Below, one piece after another: positions 26,009-33,079 of a stretch of 64,000 nt of DNA. The stretch is taken from positions 1 to 64,000 of the forward strand of contig CAWGTD010000013.1 of NCBI GenBank assembly GCA_963825415.1, given 5' to 3'. How positions within the stretch are numbered: the first letter of the stretch is position 1; each line of letters opens with the position of its first letter. This DNA comes from BP-464 sp963825415 (GTDB taxonomy: Bacteria; Actinomycetota; Thermoleophilia; Solirubrobacterales; Solirubrobacteraceae). A program made the translations under genes and the position numbers. The notes beneath the pieces were generated by a model. The model had not been told where the DNA came from. It searched no databases and saw nothing but the letters and a program-made list of their open reading frames with translations.

Positions 26009-28411
26009 TCAGCGGCGGGGGTGGCGCAGCGGCTTGAGGCGCACGACGTAGCCGCCCGTGCGCCGCGCGGCGCGCTTGCCGGCGGTGTCGGCGACCGTGA
26101 TCGTCAGGCGCAGGTTCGTCCTGCGGTGCCGCCGGAGGCGCTTGACCGCGCGCTTGCCCAGCCGGACGCGGACGATGCCCTTGCTGGTGCGGACCTTGCT
26201 GCTCGCCAGGCGCGTGACGCCCGTCTTCAGCTGCGCGGTCGCCCGGCAGCCCTGCGAGCAGCTGACGCGCACGCCGATGCCGTTGCGGCGCACGGCCTTC
26301 AGCAGCCGGTAGCGGTAGGTCCCGAAGCGGATCCGCGCCTTGAGCCGCTTGGCCTTGGGCGCGACCAGCGTCCCCTTGCCGCTGAGCGCCTGGCCACCGA
26401 CGGTCGCCGGGCTCGCGCCGGTGGAGGCCTTCGTCGCATCCCCACACGCACCCGACCCGCTCGCGCTCACCCCGGGGGCGAGCGTGCGGCTGAGCTTCGT
26501 GGCCGGGTCGGGGAGCACCGGCGCCGCGGGGGAGAGGACCTGCGCGCAGTCGGGGCCTTCGGCCGTCGGCAGTCGCAGCTGGAGCTCGGAAGCGGTGATC
26601 GACGCCGCGCCGTTGGAGGCTCGCGCGGAGGGGACGTCGGACTGCAGCAGCTGCAGCCGCGGGGTGTGCCCGGCGGCGAAGTGCCAGCCGTTGGCGTGCA
26701 GCTGGAAGACCTCGATCCCCGACCCGGCGGGGCGGTACACGCCCTTGGCGACGAGGATCTCGCTGCCGTCGGGTGCGACGTCCCACAGCCGGGCGGCGAT
26801 CTGGGCCGCACCGCCGCCGGTGACCGCGAGCTTCGCGATCACCGTCGGCGCCCCGAGCAGGGTGTAGCCGTTGCCCGCGACCTCGGGCAGCCGGTAGGTG
26901 GCGCTGCCGGCCGGGTCCGTTGCGCCGCCGACCGATCCGCACGGGTCGCTGCCCGCGGCAATCGGGTCGGACACCTGGTTCTCGTCCGGATCGCCTTGCG
27001 GCGAGACGGTCGCGTCGGGCAGCGCGATCAGGCGCACCTCGCCGGGATGCAGTGCATCCCAGCTCGGGGCGACGATCGGGCCGGGCGATGCGCCGTCGGG
27101 TGCCGGACAGGCGGTGAGGTAGGCCTCGACGCCGCTCGGAGCGGCCGTGCCGGTGTCGCCCTTGAGGAAGTGGTCGAACTCGGCCTGGACCCGCGAACGG
27201 ATGATCGCGATGTCGGCGTCACCGTTGGCGCCGCGCTGATGGCCGTAGTTGGCGAACAGCAGGGCGATCGGGTTGCCGGGGAACTCGGCGCGCTGGCGGT
27301 TGTAGAACCGCAGTGCCTCGTCGGGCGGGAAGAGGTCGTCCGTCCATCCGTTGGAGATGAACAGCGGCGCCGGCCCGCCCGCTGCCGCGGGCATGTTGTA
27401 GGGCGACCGGAACCGCGCAATCACGTCGAGGATGTGCTGCACGACCGGGTCCGTGTACGGCTCGCCGGCGTTTACGCGCGCGAACCACGACGTCAGATCG
27501 GCGTCGAACGGGTCGCTCGAGGGCGGCCCGGGAGTCTGGTAGCTGCCCGACGTCGAGCCGAGCGCGAAGAGCCCGGCCACGAAGCTCTGCTTCGCGATGC
27601 CGACGACCGAGGCGTCGTCGCCGGCGTTGGCGGCATCGACGTAGGGATTCGTGATCGTGTAGTCGAGCGTGCGCCCGTTGGGCATCAGCGAGTAGACGAG
27701 GTCCGACCACGGGATGATCGGCGTGGCGGCCGCAATGCTCATCGGCGTGCCGGCCGGGCTGGTCCACGGAACCAGGGACTCGCAGTGGCTGGCCGCGTCG
27801 TAGGAGTAGAGGTCGTTGCACATGCGGTTCTTCAGCACCGCGAGCTCGAGCGAGACGCCGCCGCCGTAGGACCCGCCGCCGACGCCGATCGCCGGCTTGG
27901 CGGTGCCCTGGTCGACGAGCTTGCCGGCGAGGTACGCGATGTCCATCGCCTCGAAGCGGTAGTCGTCGAGCCGGATGTGGGCGTTCTTGCACGCCGCGCC
28001 GATCAGGAGCCGGTTGGCCGCGTTGCCGCACGACCCGTTGAAGCCGCGCGCGGTGGCGCTGAGCACCGCGTAGCCGCGGTTGGCGAGCTCCTTCATCGTC
28101 CCGATGTAGCCGGCGCCGCCGTCGTAGCCGCTCTTCTGGCCGCCCCAGCCGTGCGCGATGACGATCAGCGGGAACGGCCCGTCGCCCTGCGACGAGGGCG
28201 GCAGCGTCACGTTGGTGTCGAGGGGCGTGCCGTCGAAGCTCGGCACGGGGGAGACCGTGGTGCCGGGGTCGGTGCCGCAGAAGCGCGGTCCGTCGAAGCC
28301 GTCGCGCAGGAAGCACGTCAGCGTGCCGAACGGCTTGCCGGCCGCATGCGCGGATGGCGCGAAGCCGAGCACTCCGAGCGCGCATAGGCAGACGAGCAGA
28401 CGACGCGACAT
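26009..28411 (-). CDS. Secreted alpha/beta hydrolase (CocE/X-Pro dipeptidyl-peptidase-like) with basic C-terminal tail
   Basis: Exported protein of 800 residues. The signal peptide is RLLVCLCALGVLGFAPSAHA. The hydrolase domain shows VIAHGWGGQKSGYDG, the nucleophile elbow GVGGGSYGGGVS, a candidate Asp in NGWTDDLFPP and His in ANYGHQRGANG, in CocE/NonD order. Residues 450-640 resemble the beta-rich C-terminal domain of that group (PTVIAKLAVTGGGAAQIAARL). The last 110 residues are very Lys/Arg-rich, with a CSQGC pair, and may bind the cell envelope. ATG 28411 is preceded by GGAGG 8 bases away. It is divergent from the XRE-cupin regulator. Confidence 0.82.
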   Translation of the reverse strand: MSRRLLVCLCALGVLGFAPSAHAAGKPFGTLTCFLRDGFDGPRFCGTDPGTTVSPVPSFDGTPLDTNVTLPPSSQGDGPFPLIVIAHGWGGQKSGYDGGAGYIGTMKELANRGYAVLSATARGFNGSCGNAANRLLIGAACKNAHIRLDDYRFEAMDIAYLAGKLVDQGTAKPAIGVGGGSYGGGVSLELAVLKNRMCNDLYSYDAASHCESLVPWTSPAGTPMSIAAATPIIPWSDLVYSLMPNGRTLDYTITNPYVDAANAGDDASVVGIAKQSFVAGLFALGSTSGSYQTPGPPSSDPFDADLTSWFARVNAGEPYTDPVVQHILDVIARFRSPYNMPAAAGGPAPLFISNGWTDDLFPPDEALRFYNRQRAEFPGNPIALLFANYGHQRGANGDADIAIIRSRVQAEFDHFLKGDTGTAAPSGVEAYLTACPAPDGASPGPIVAPSWDALHPGEVRLIALPDATVSPQGDPDENQVSDPIAAGSDPCGSVGGATDPAGSATYRLPEVAGNGYTLLGAPTVIAKLAVTGGGAAQIAARLWDVAPDGSEILVAKGVYRPAGSGIEVFQLHANGWHFAAGHTPRLQLLQSDVPSARASNGAASITASELQLRLPTAEGPDCAQVLSPAAPVLPDPATKLSRTLAPGVSASGSGACGDATKASTGASPATVGGQALSGKGTLVAPKAKRLKARIRFGTYRYRLLKAVRRNGIGVRVSCSQGCRATAQLKTGVTRLASSKVRTSKGIVRVRLGKRAVKRLRRHRRTNLRLTITVADTAGKRAARRTGGYVVRLKPLRHPRR

Positions 28412-28482
28412 GGTGATCCTCCGTGACGTGATGTACCGCAGGACAGTCCATTGTGCCGATTGCTACGGCGTTCTGCGCTGGT

Positions 28483-28498
28483 GTACGTGATAGCGTAC
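28483..28498 (+). promoter_or_regulatory. Inverted repeat over the promoter of the XRE-cupin gene
   Basis: GTACG and CGTAC flank TGATAG, forming a perfect 5-base dyad. The sequence TAGCGT (28491-28496) inside it sits 8 bases before ATG 28505 and matches the -10-like boxes seen elsewhere in the window. The layout suggests autorepression by the adjacent regulator; binding is not shown. Confidence 0.45.
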
Positions 28499-28504
28499 GG
28501 ATGT

Positions 28505-29089
28505 ATGCCAGCTGTCGCCGGCGATCACGTCACCGCGGTGGGGCCGCGTGTGCGGGCCCTGCGCGAGGGGATGAGCCTCTCGCTGCGCGACCTCGCCGAC
28601 CGCAGCGGGGTCAGCGCGCCGATGCTCAGCCAGGTCGAGCGGGGCGAGACGAGCCCGACGCTCTCGATCGCCGCCCGGATCGCGAACGGGCTGGAGCTGT
28701 CGCTTTCCCAGCTGCTGCGCATCGACGAGGGCGGGGTCGTCTCGGTCGTCCGCTCCGCCGAGCGGCGCCACGGCGGCGCCGACGGGCATCGCTACGAGAT
28801 CCTCACCCCGCCGCTGCCCGGTCAACGAGCCGAGCTCAGCCGCCACAGGCTGGCGCGGGGAGCGACGACGGGCGGGCCGGGGGACCCCCCGATGCACGAG
28901 CCCGGTGCGCGCGAGACCGCACTGGTCGAGACGGGCACGGTCACGCTGGTGGTCGACGGTGCGCGCCACGAGCTGCAGTCGGGCGACTGCGTGACGTTCG
29001 ACGCCGACCTGCCCCACCACTTCGAAAACGCCTCCGAGGAGGAAGCCGTGCTGCTGGCCGTCGTCTCCGCCGGGCTGCGCCGCTCATGA
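28505..29089 (+). CDS. XRE-family regulator with C-terminal cupin domain
   Basis: Transcription factor of 194 residues. An N-terminal helix-turn-helix (residues about 15-70) reads SLRDLADRSGVSAPMLSQVE with RGETSPTLSIAARIANGLEL; a cupin domain (residues about 110-190) shows TALVETGTVTLVVDG and SGDCVTFDADLPHHFEN. Such proteins often sense a small acid or amine through the cupin. Start ATG 28505; the in-frame GTG at 28451 lies upstream of the promoter-like box. The stop overlaps leuC as ATGA, so regulator and leucine genes are translated together, suggesting it controls leuCD or the divergent hydrolase. Confidence 0.88.
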   Translation: MPAVAGDHVTAVGPRVRALREGMSLSLRDLADRSGVSAPMLSQVERGETSPTLSIAARIANGLELSLSQLLRIDEGGVVSVVRSAERRHGGADGHRYEILTPPLPGQRAELSRHRLARGATTGGPGDPPMHEPGARETALVETGTVTLVVDGARHELQSGDCVTFDADLPHHFENASEEEAVLLAVVSAGLRRS

Positions 29090-30429
29090 GCCGCACGCTC
29101 TTCGACAAGATCTGGGAGGGCCACGAGGTCGCGCCCAACCTGCTCTACGTCGACCTGCACCTGGTCCACGAGGTGACCAGCCCGCAGGCGTTCGACGCGC
29201 TGCGCCTGGCGGACCGCCCGGTGCGCCGCCCCGACCGCACGCTGGCCACCGCGGACCACAACGTCCCGACGGACGGAACACCCACCGCCGCCCGGATCCG
29301 CGACGAGCTGTCGCGGGTCCAGGTCCAGACGCTCGAGCGCAACTGCGAGGAGTTCGCCATCCCGCTCTACAGCCTGGGCTCGGACCGCCAGGGGATCGTC
29401 CACGTCATCGGGCCCGAGCTGGGCGTCACCCAGCCGGGGATGACGATCGTCTGCGGCGACAGCCACACCGCCACCCATGGCGCGTTCGGCGCGCTGGCGT
29501 TCGGCATCGGCACAAGCGAGGTCGAGCACGTGCTCGCCACCCAGTGCCTCGTGCAGCGCAAGCCGCGCTCGATGCGGATCAGCTACGAGGGGGCGTTGGG
29601 CGCCGGGGTCACAGCCAAGGACCTGATCCTCGCCACCATCGGCCAGATCGGGGTCGCGGGGGCCACCGGCCACGTCGTCGAATACGCGGGGCCGGCGGTG
29701 CAAGGGCTCTCGATGGAGGGCCGCATGACGGTCTGCAACATGACGATCGAGGCGGGCGGTCGTGCCGGGATGGTCGCGCCCGACGAGACGACGTTCGCCT
29801 GGCTCTCCGAGCGCGGCGTCGCCGTCGACGGGGCCTGGCGCGAGCTGCCCACGGATCCCGACGCGGCGTTCGACAGCGAGGTGAGCGTCGACGCCGCCGC
29901 GATCAGCCCGATGGTGACGTGGGGAACGAACCCGGAGATGGTCGTCGCCGTCACCGGCGCGGTGCCCGAGCCGCAGGACGAGAGCGACGAGCGCGCGCTG
30001 GAGTACATGGATCTGCGCCCGGGCACGCCGATCCAGGACATCCGCCTGGATCGCGTCTTCATCGGCTCGTGCACGAACTCGCGGATCGGCGACCTGCGCG
30101 CGGCGGCCGAGGTGGTCCGCGGCCGAAGCGTGGCCGAAGGCGTCCACGCGATGGTCGTCCCGGGCTCCGAGCAGGTCCGTGCCCAGGCCGAGCGCGAGGG
30201 GCTCGACGAGGTCTTCCGCGGGGCCGGCTTCGACTGGCGGCGAGCGGGGTGCTCGATGTGCCTCGGGATGAACCCGGACATCCTCCAGCCCGGCGAGCGC
30301 TGCGCCTCGACCTCCAACCGCAACTTCGAGGGCCGGCAGGGCCGCGGGGGGCGCACGCACCTCGTCAGCCCGCAGATGGCGGCGGCCGCCGCCGTCGCCG
30401 GTCACTTCGTCGACATCAGGGAGTGGTGA
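29086..30429 (+). CDS. leuC: LeuC (3-isopropylmalate dehydratase large subunit)
   Basis: Aconitase-family enzyme that isomerises 2- to 3-isopropylmalate with LeuD. Iron-sulfur cysteines are in FIGSCTNSRIGDLR and AGCSMCLGMN; VCGDSHTATHGAFGALAFG and STSNRNFEGRQG are family motifs. Length of 447 residues is usual. The ATG overlaps the regulator stop, and the TGA overlaps the leuD ATG by one base (TGATG), so the complex subunits are coupled. Confidence 0.95.
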   Translation: MSRTLFDKIWEGHEVAPNLLYVDLHLVHEVTSPQAFDALRLADRPVRRPDRTLATADHNVPTDGTPTAARIRDELSRVQVQTLERNCEEFAIPLYSLGSDRQGIVHVIGPELGVTQPGMTIVCGDSHTATHGAFGALAFGIGTSEVEHVLATQCLVQRKPRSMRISYEGALGAGVTAKDLILATIGQIGVAGATGHVVEYAGPAVQGLSMEGRMTVCNMTIEAGGRAGMVAPDETTFAWLSERGVAVDGAWRELPTDPDAAFDSEVSVDAAAISPMVTWGTNPEMVVAVTGAVPEPQDESDERALEYMDLRPGTPIQDIRLDRVFIGSCTNSRIGDLRAAAEVVRGRSVAEGVHAMVVPGSEQVRAQAEREGLDEVFRGAGFDWRRAGCSMCLGMNPDILQPGERCASTSNRNFEGRQGRGGRTHLVSPQMAAAAAVAGHFVDIREW

Positions 30430-30977
30430 TGGAAGCAGTGACCGTGATCGACGGCCCCGTCTCGGTGCTCGCGCGCGACGACGTCGACACCGACCAGATC
30501 ATCCCCAAGCAGTTCCTCAAGCGGGTCGAGCGCACCGGCTTCGGCGAGTACCTCTTCTACGACTGGGCCAAGCAACCCGGCTGGGACCTGCCGAGCAATC
30601 CGATCCTCGTCGCGGGCCGGAACTTCGGGTGCGGGTCGAGCCGCGAGCACGCGCCGTGGGCCCTGGAGGACTACGGCTTCAAGGCGATCGTCGCACCGAG
30701 CTTCGCCGACATCTTCCGCTCGAACTGCACGAAGATCGGCCTGCTGCCCGTCGAGCTCGACGAGGCGGCGTGCCGCACGCTGGCGGAGCGCGGCCGCGCG
30801 CGGATCGACCTCGAGGCGCAGACGGTCGACGAGTTCAGCTTCGAGATCGACCCCGACATCAGGCACCGCCTGCTCAACGGGCTCGACGACGTCGGGCTCA
30901 CCCTCCAGCAGGCCGACGCGATCGCGGCCTACGAAAACGAGCGCGAGCGCCGCGGTCCGGTAACCACGGCGCTCTAG
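30429..30977 (+). CDS. leuD: LeuD (3-isopropylmalate dehydratase small subunit)
   Basis: Swivel-domain subunit that completes the LeuCD active site. The key loop is NFGCGSSREHAPWAL, with the N-terminal DDVDTDQIIPKQFLK and APSFADIFRSNCTKIGLLPV. It has 182 residues. It is convergent with the subtilisin-like protease; 22 bases separate the two stops and no clear terminator stem is seen there. Confidence 0.95.
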   Translation: MEAVTVIDGPVSVLARDDVDTDQIIPKQFLKRVERTGFGEYLFYDWAKQPGWDLPSNPILVAGRNFGCGSSREHAPWALEDYGFKAIVAPSFADIFRSNCTKIGLLPVELDEAACRTLAERGRARIDLEAQTVDEFSFEIDPDIRHRLLNGLDDVGLTLQQADAIAAYENERERRGPVTTAL

Positions 30978-30999
30978 CCAAAGACGGACGTTCTCCCGG

Positions 31000-32766
31000 C
31001 TACAGGCCGAGGACGGTCGACCAGCTGCTGCGGCTCCAGCGCGAGCGCGTCGGGTCGACGGCTCCGCTCTCGGTCCGCGAGCAGGTGCAGCTCCAGCTCG
31101 AGCGAGCCCAACCGGCCGAGAGGTCGCCCGTGGCCTGGCTCCAGCGCGAGCGGCTCCAGCGCGAGCGGCTCCAGCGCGAGCGGGTGAGGTCGGCGGCGCC
31201 GGTGGCGGGGTCGACGATCATCTCGTTGGGCGTCAGGCCCTGGTTGGCCGGGACGAGCTTCTTCGGGTCGGCCGTGATCCCGTGGTCGCCGTCGAGCTCA
31301 CCCATGCGGCGGGCGGCCTTCTGCGCGTCCCACGCCTTCTTGTCGGCCTCCTGCTGCTTGCGGAACGCGTCCGCGGCGTCCTTGGTGGGCCTCTGCGCAT
31401 CGAACGCCTTCTTCGCCGCATCCTGCTGGGCGTCGAAGCTCCTCTTCAGCGCACCGCTGGTGTCGACGTCGCGAAGCGTGCCGGTGACAGCACCCTTGAC
31501 CATGTCGGGCGTCCAGTCGGGGTGCAGCGCGAGCATGTCGGCGACCACGCCCGAGACGATCGGCGCGGACATCGACGTGCCGCCGGCCTGGATGTAGTTG
31601 CCCTCGAAGATGCAGCTCGGGCACATCGAGGCGAACGCGCTGCCCGGCGCCAGCGTCGAGAAGATGTGGGCACCGGGGGCGTAGACGTCGGGCTTGACGA
31701 ACCCGTCCTGGGTCGTGCCGCGGCTCGACCAATCGGCGATCAGGTCGTCGCCGTTGCCCTTGCTACCGGCGTCGTCGATCGCGCCCACCGAGATCACGTA
31801 GGGATCGTTGCCGGGTGCGTACTGCACGGCGTCGGGCGCGCTGCCGCGGTTGCCCGCGGCCGCCACCACGACGATCCCGCTGAACCACGCGGCCTCGGCG
31901 GCGGCGTCGAGCGGGTCTGTCTTGTAGGACTCGGCGCTCGAGGACTCCAGCGAGAGGTTGACGACGCGGATGTTGTAGTCGGCCTTGTGGTCGATGGCGA
32001 ACTGCAGGCCGTAGATCACGTCGAGCACCGTCGCGTTGCCCTGGTCGTCGCCGGCCTTGATCGAGATCAGATTGGCCTTGGGGGCGGTCCCGGCGAACTT
32101 GCCGTAGGAGCGGTCGCTCTTGCCGCGGCCGAGGCTGTTGCCGGCGATCAGGCCCGCGACGTGCGTGCCGTGGCCGAAGACGTCGTTCGCGGTCGTCGCG
32201 TCGGGGTTGGTCACGACCGAGGCGATCACGCGCGAGGTGGGGTCGGTCTCCGAGACCCGGAAGTCCGGCAGGTCACCGGCGATGCCTGTGTCGATCACGG
32301 CGACGCCTACGCCCGCGCCGGTCGTCTTGGCCCAGGTCGGCTCGAGGCCGCTGGACTGCACGAACGACGTGTAGAGCTTCTTGGGATCCGGGACGTCCTT
32401 GGCCTGGGCCTTGACGCGCGAGTTGAGCGACACGGCGCGCACGCCGGCGCGATGCGCCAGGCGGCGTGCAGCGCGAGCGCTCATGCGCGCCGAGAGGCCG
32501 TTGATGACCGGGACGACTGCGCCGACCCGGCCGTGCACGGCGCGCACGGCACGGCGGGCCTGCGCTTCCGACACGTTCGCGCTGAACTGCACGATGACCT
32601 CGACCTGACGTGCCGGATGGTGCGCCGCGGTGCGGGCGAGCACGGGATCGCTGATGCGAGAAGCGGGTGCCTGAGCGGCCAGCGCGAGGAACAGTGCAGT
32701 CGCCGCAACGACCATCCACCGGATCCGCAAACGGATCGGGGCAACAGGCGGGCAGGCGACTTGCAT
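31000..32766 (-). CDS. Secreted S8 subtilisin-like protease with RSRWS repeats
   Basis: Exported serine protease of 588 residues. The signal peptide is RIRWMVVAATALFLALA. An inhibitor-I9-like propeptide follows (VEVIVQFSANVSEAQARR). The triad is Asp in VAVIDTGI, His in DVFGHGTHVAGL and Ser in GGTSMSAPIVSG; the oxyanion Asn is in VVAAAGNRGS. After the protease comes a charged helical stretch (about residues 460-520) and then a tail with repeats RSRWS and SSWS. ATG 32766 is preferred: it has GGAGG 11 bases ahead and follows the riboswitch. Cyclic-di-GMP is therefore the likely control signal. It is probably processed and surface-anchored or released; tail function unknown. Confidence 0.9.
   Translation of the reverse strand: MQVACPPVAPIRLRIRWMVVAATALFLALAAQAPASRISDPVLARTAAHHPARQVEVIVQFSANVSEAQARRAVRAVHGRVGAVVPVINGLSARMSARAARRLAHRAGVRAVSLNSRVKAQAKDVPDPKKLYTSFVQSSGLEPTWAKTTGAGVGVAVIDTGIAGDLPDFRVSETDPTSRVIASVVTNPDATTANDVFGHGTHVAGLIAGNSLGRGKSDRSYGKFAGTAPKANLISIKAGDDQGNATVLDVIYGLQFAIDHKADYNIRVVNLSLESSSAESYKTDPLDAAAEAAWFSGIVVVAAAGNRGSAPDAVQYAPGNDPYVISVGAIDDAGSKGNGDDLIADWSSRGTTQDGFVKPDVYAPGAHIFSTLAPGSAFASMCPSCIFEGNYIQAGGTSMSAPIVSGVVADMLALHPDWTPDMVKGAVTGTLRDVDTSGALKRSFDAQQDAAKKAFDAQRPTKDAADAFRKQQEADKKAWDAQKAARRMGELDGDHGITADPKKLVPANQGLTPNEMIVDPATGAADLTRSRWSRSRWSRSRWSQATGDLSAGWARSSWSCTCSRTESGAVDPTRSRWSRSSWSTVLGL
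31032..31181 (-). repeat. 15-bp tandem repeats coding for RSRWS in the protease tail
   Basis: The unit GGCTCCAGCGCGAGC (plus strand) occurs three times head-to-tail at 31137-31181 and once more at 31032-31046. On the coding strand each unit gives Arg-Ser-Arg-Trp-Ser. The exact DNA identity between copies points to recent slippage or expansion. Confidence 0.85.
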
Positions 32767-32777
32767 GTTCAGGGCGA

Positions 32778-32810
32778 CCTCCGAGTCGGTGTCCGTCCCC
32801 ATGCATGGGG
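32778..32810 (-). promoter_or_regulatory. Ribosome site and palindrome between riboswitch and protease start
   Basis: GGAGG at 32782-32778 is 11 bases before ATG 32766. Just upstream, CCCCATGCATGGGG (32797-32810) is a perfect palindrome that could form a six-pair stem and serve in the expression platform of the riboswitch. The switching mechanism is not evident. Confidence 0.45.
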
Positions 32811-32820
32811 GCGGCGAAAG

Positions 32821-32909
32821 CTTCATTCGGAGCCGGCGGTCGAGCGGTCTCCCGGGGGAGATCTCTGACTTTGCGTCCCCGCCTCGCGACGGGTTTGCCC
32901 TGAACTGAA
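32821..32909 (-). ncRNA. Cyclic-di-GMP-I (GEMM-I) riboswitch
   Basis: Read on the minus strand, the leader contains GGGCAAACC, a six-pair stem CCCGTC/GGCGGG closed by a GCGA tetraloop, then GGGACGCAAAGTC. This is the conserved core of class I c-di-GMP riboswitches. A second arm follows (TCTCC, loop CCCG, GGAGA) and then ACCGCCGGCTCCGA, matching the 3' conserved side. The outer stem pairs TTCAGTTC with GAATGAA, one G bulged. The element ends about 55 bases before the protease ATG. Whether c-di-GMP turns expression on or off cannot be told. The neighbouring divergent gene encodes a GGDEF-EAL protein, which supports the assignment. Confidence 0.9.
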
Positions 32910-32959
32910 AAAGACGGCTCGCCTGCCCCATCGGGTGGCCTATGGCGGACCTGAAGAGG

Positions 32960-32980
32960 GACTGGACGCCCTGTCCAGTC
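32960..32980. promoter_or_regulatory. 8-bp inverted repeat in the protease / GGDEF-EAL intergenic region
   Basis: GACTGGAC and GTCCAGTC flank GCCCT. The dyad is perfect and lies upstream of the riboswitch and about 100 bases before the GGDEF-EAL start, so it could be an operator for either divergent gene or a structure in the leader. The rest of the 313-base gap (32767-33079) holds the riboswitch and the protease ribosome site; nothing else was recognised. Confidence 0.4.
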
Positions 32981-33079
32981 AGACCTCCCCAGTTCTGAGG
33001 ATGGCGTCGGCGAGATTCAAGGATTGCCGGGGGGCGACCGATCACCCGGGCGAACGCGCGCCGCCGCCGAACCGATGCG

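Noticed and set aside
31032..31181. Short repeats in the protease tail as a CRISPR or mobile repeat
   Set aside because: Units are 15 bp, in frame and code RSRWS; there are no spacers and no cas genes.
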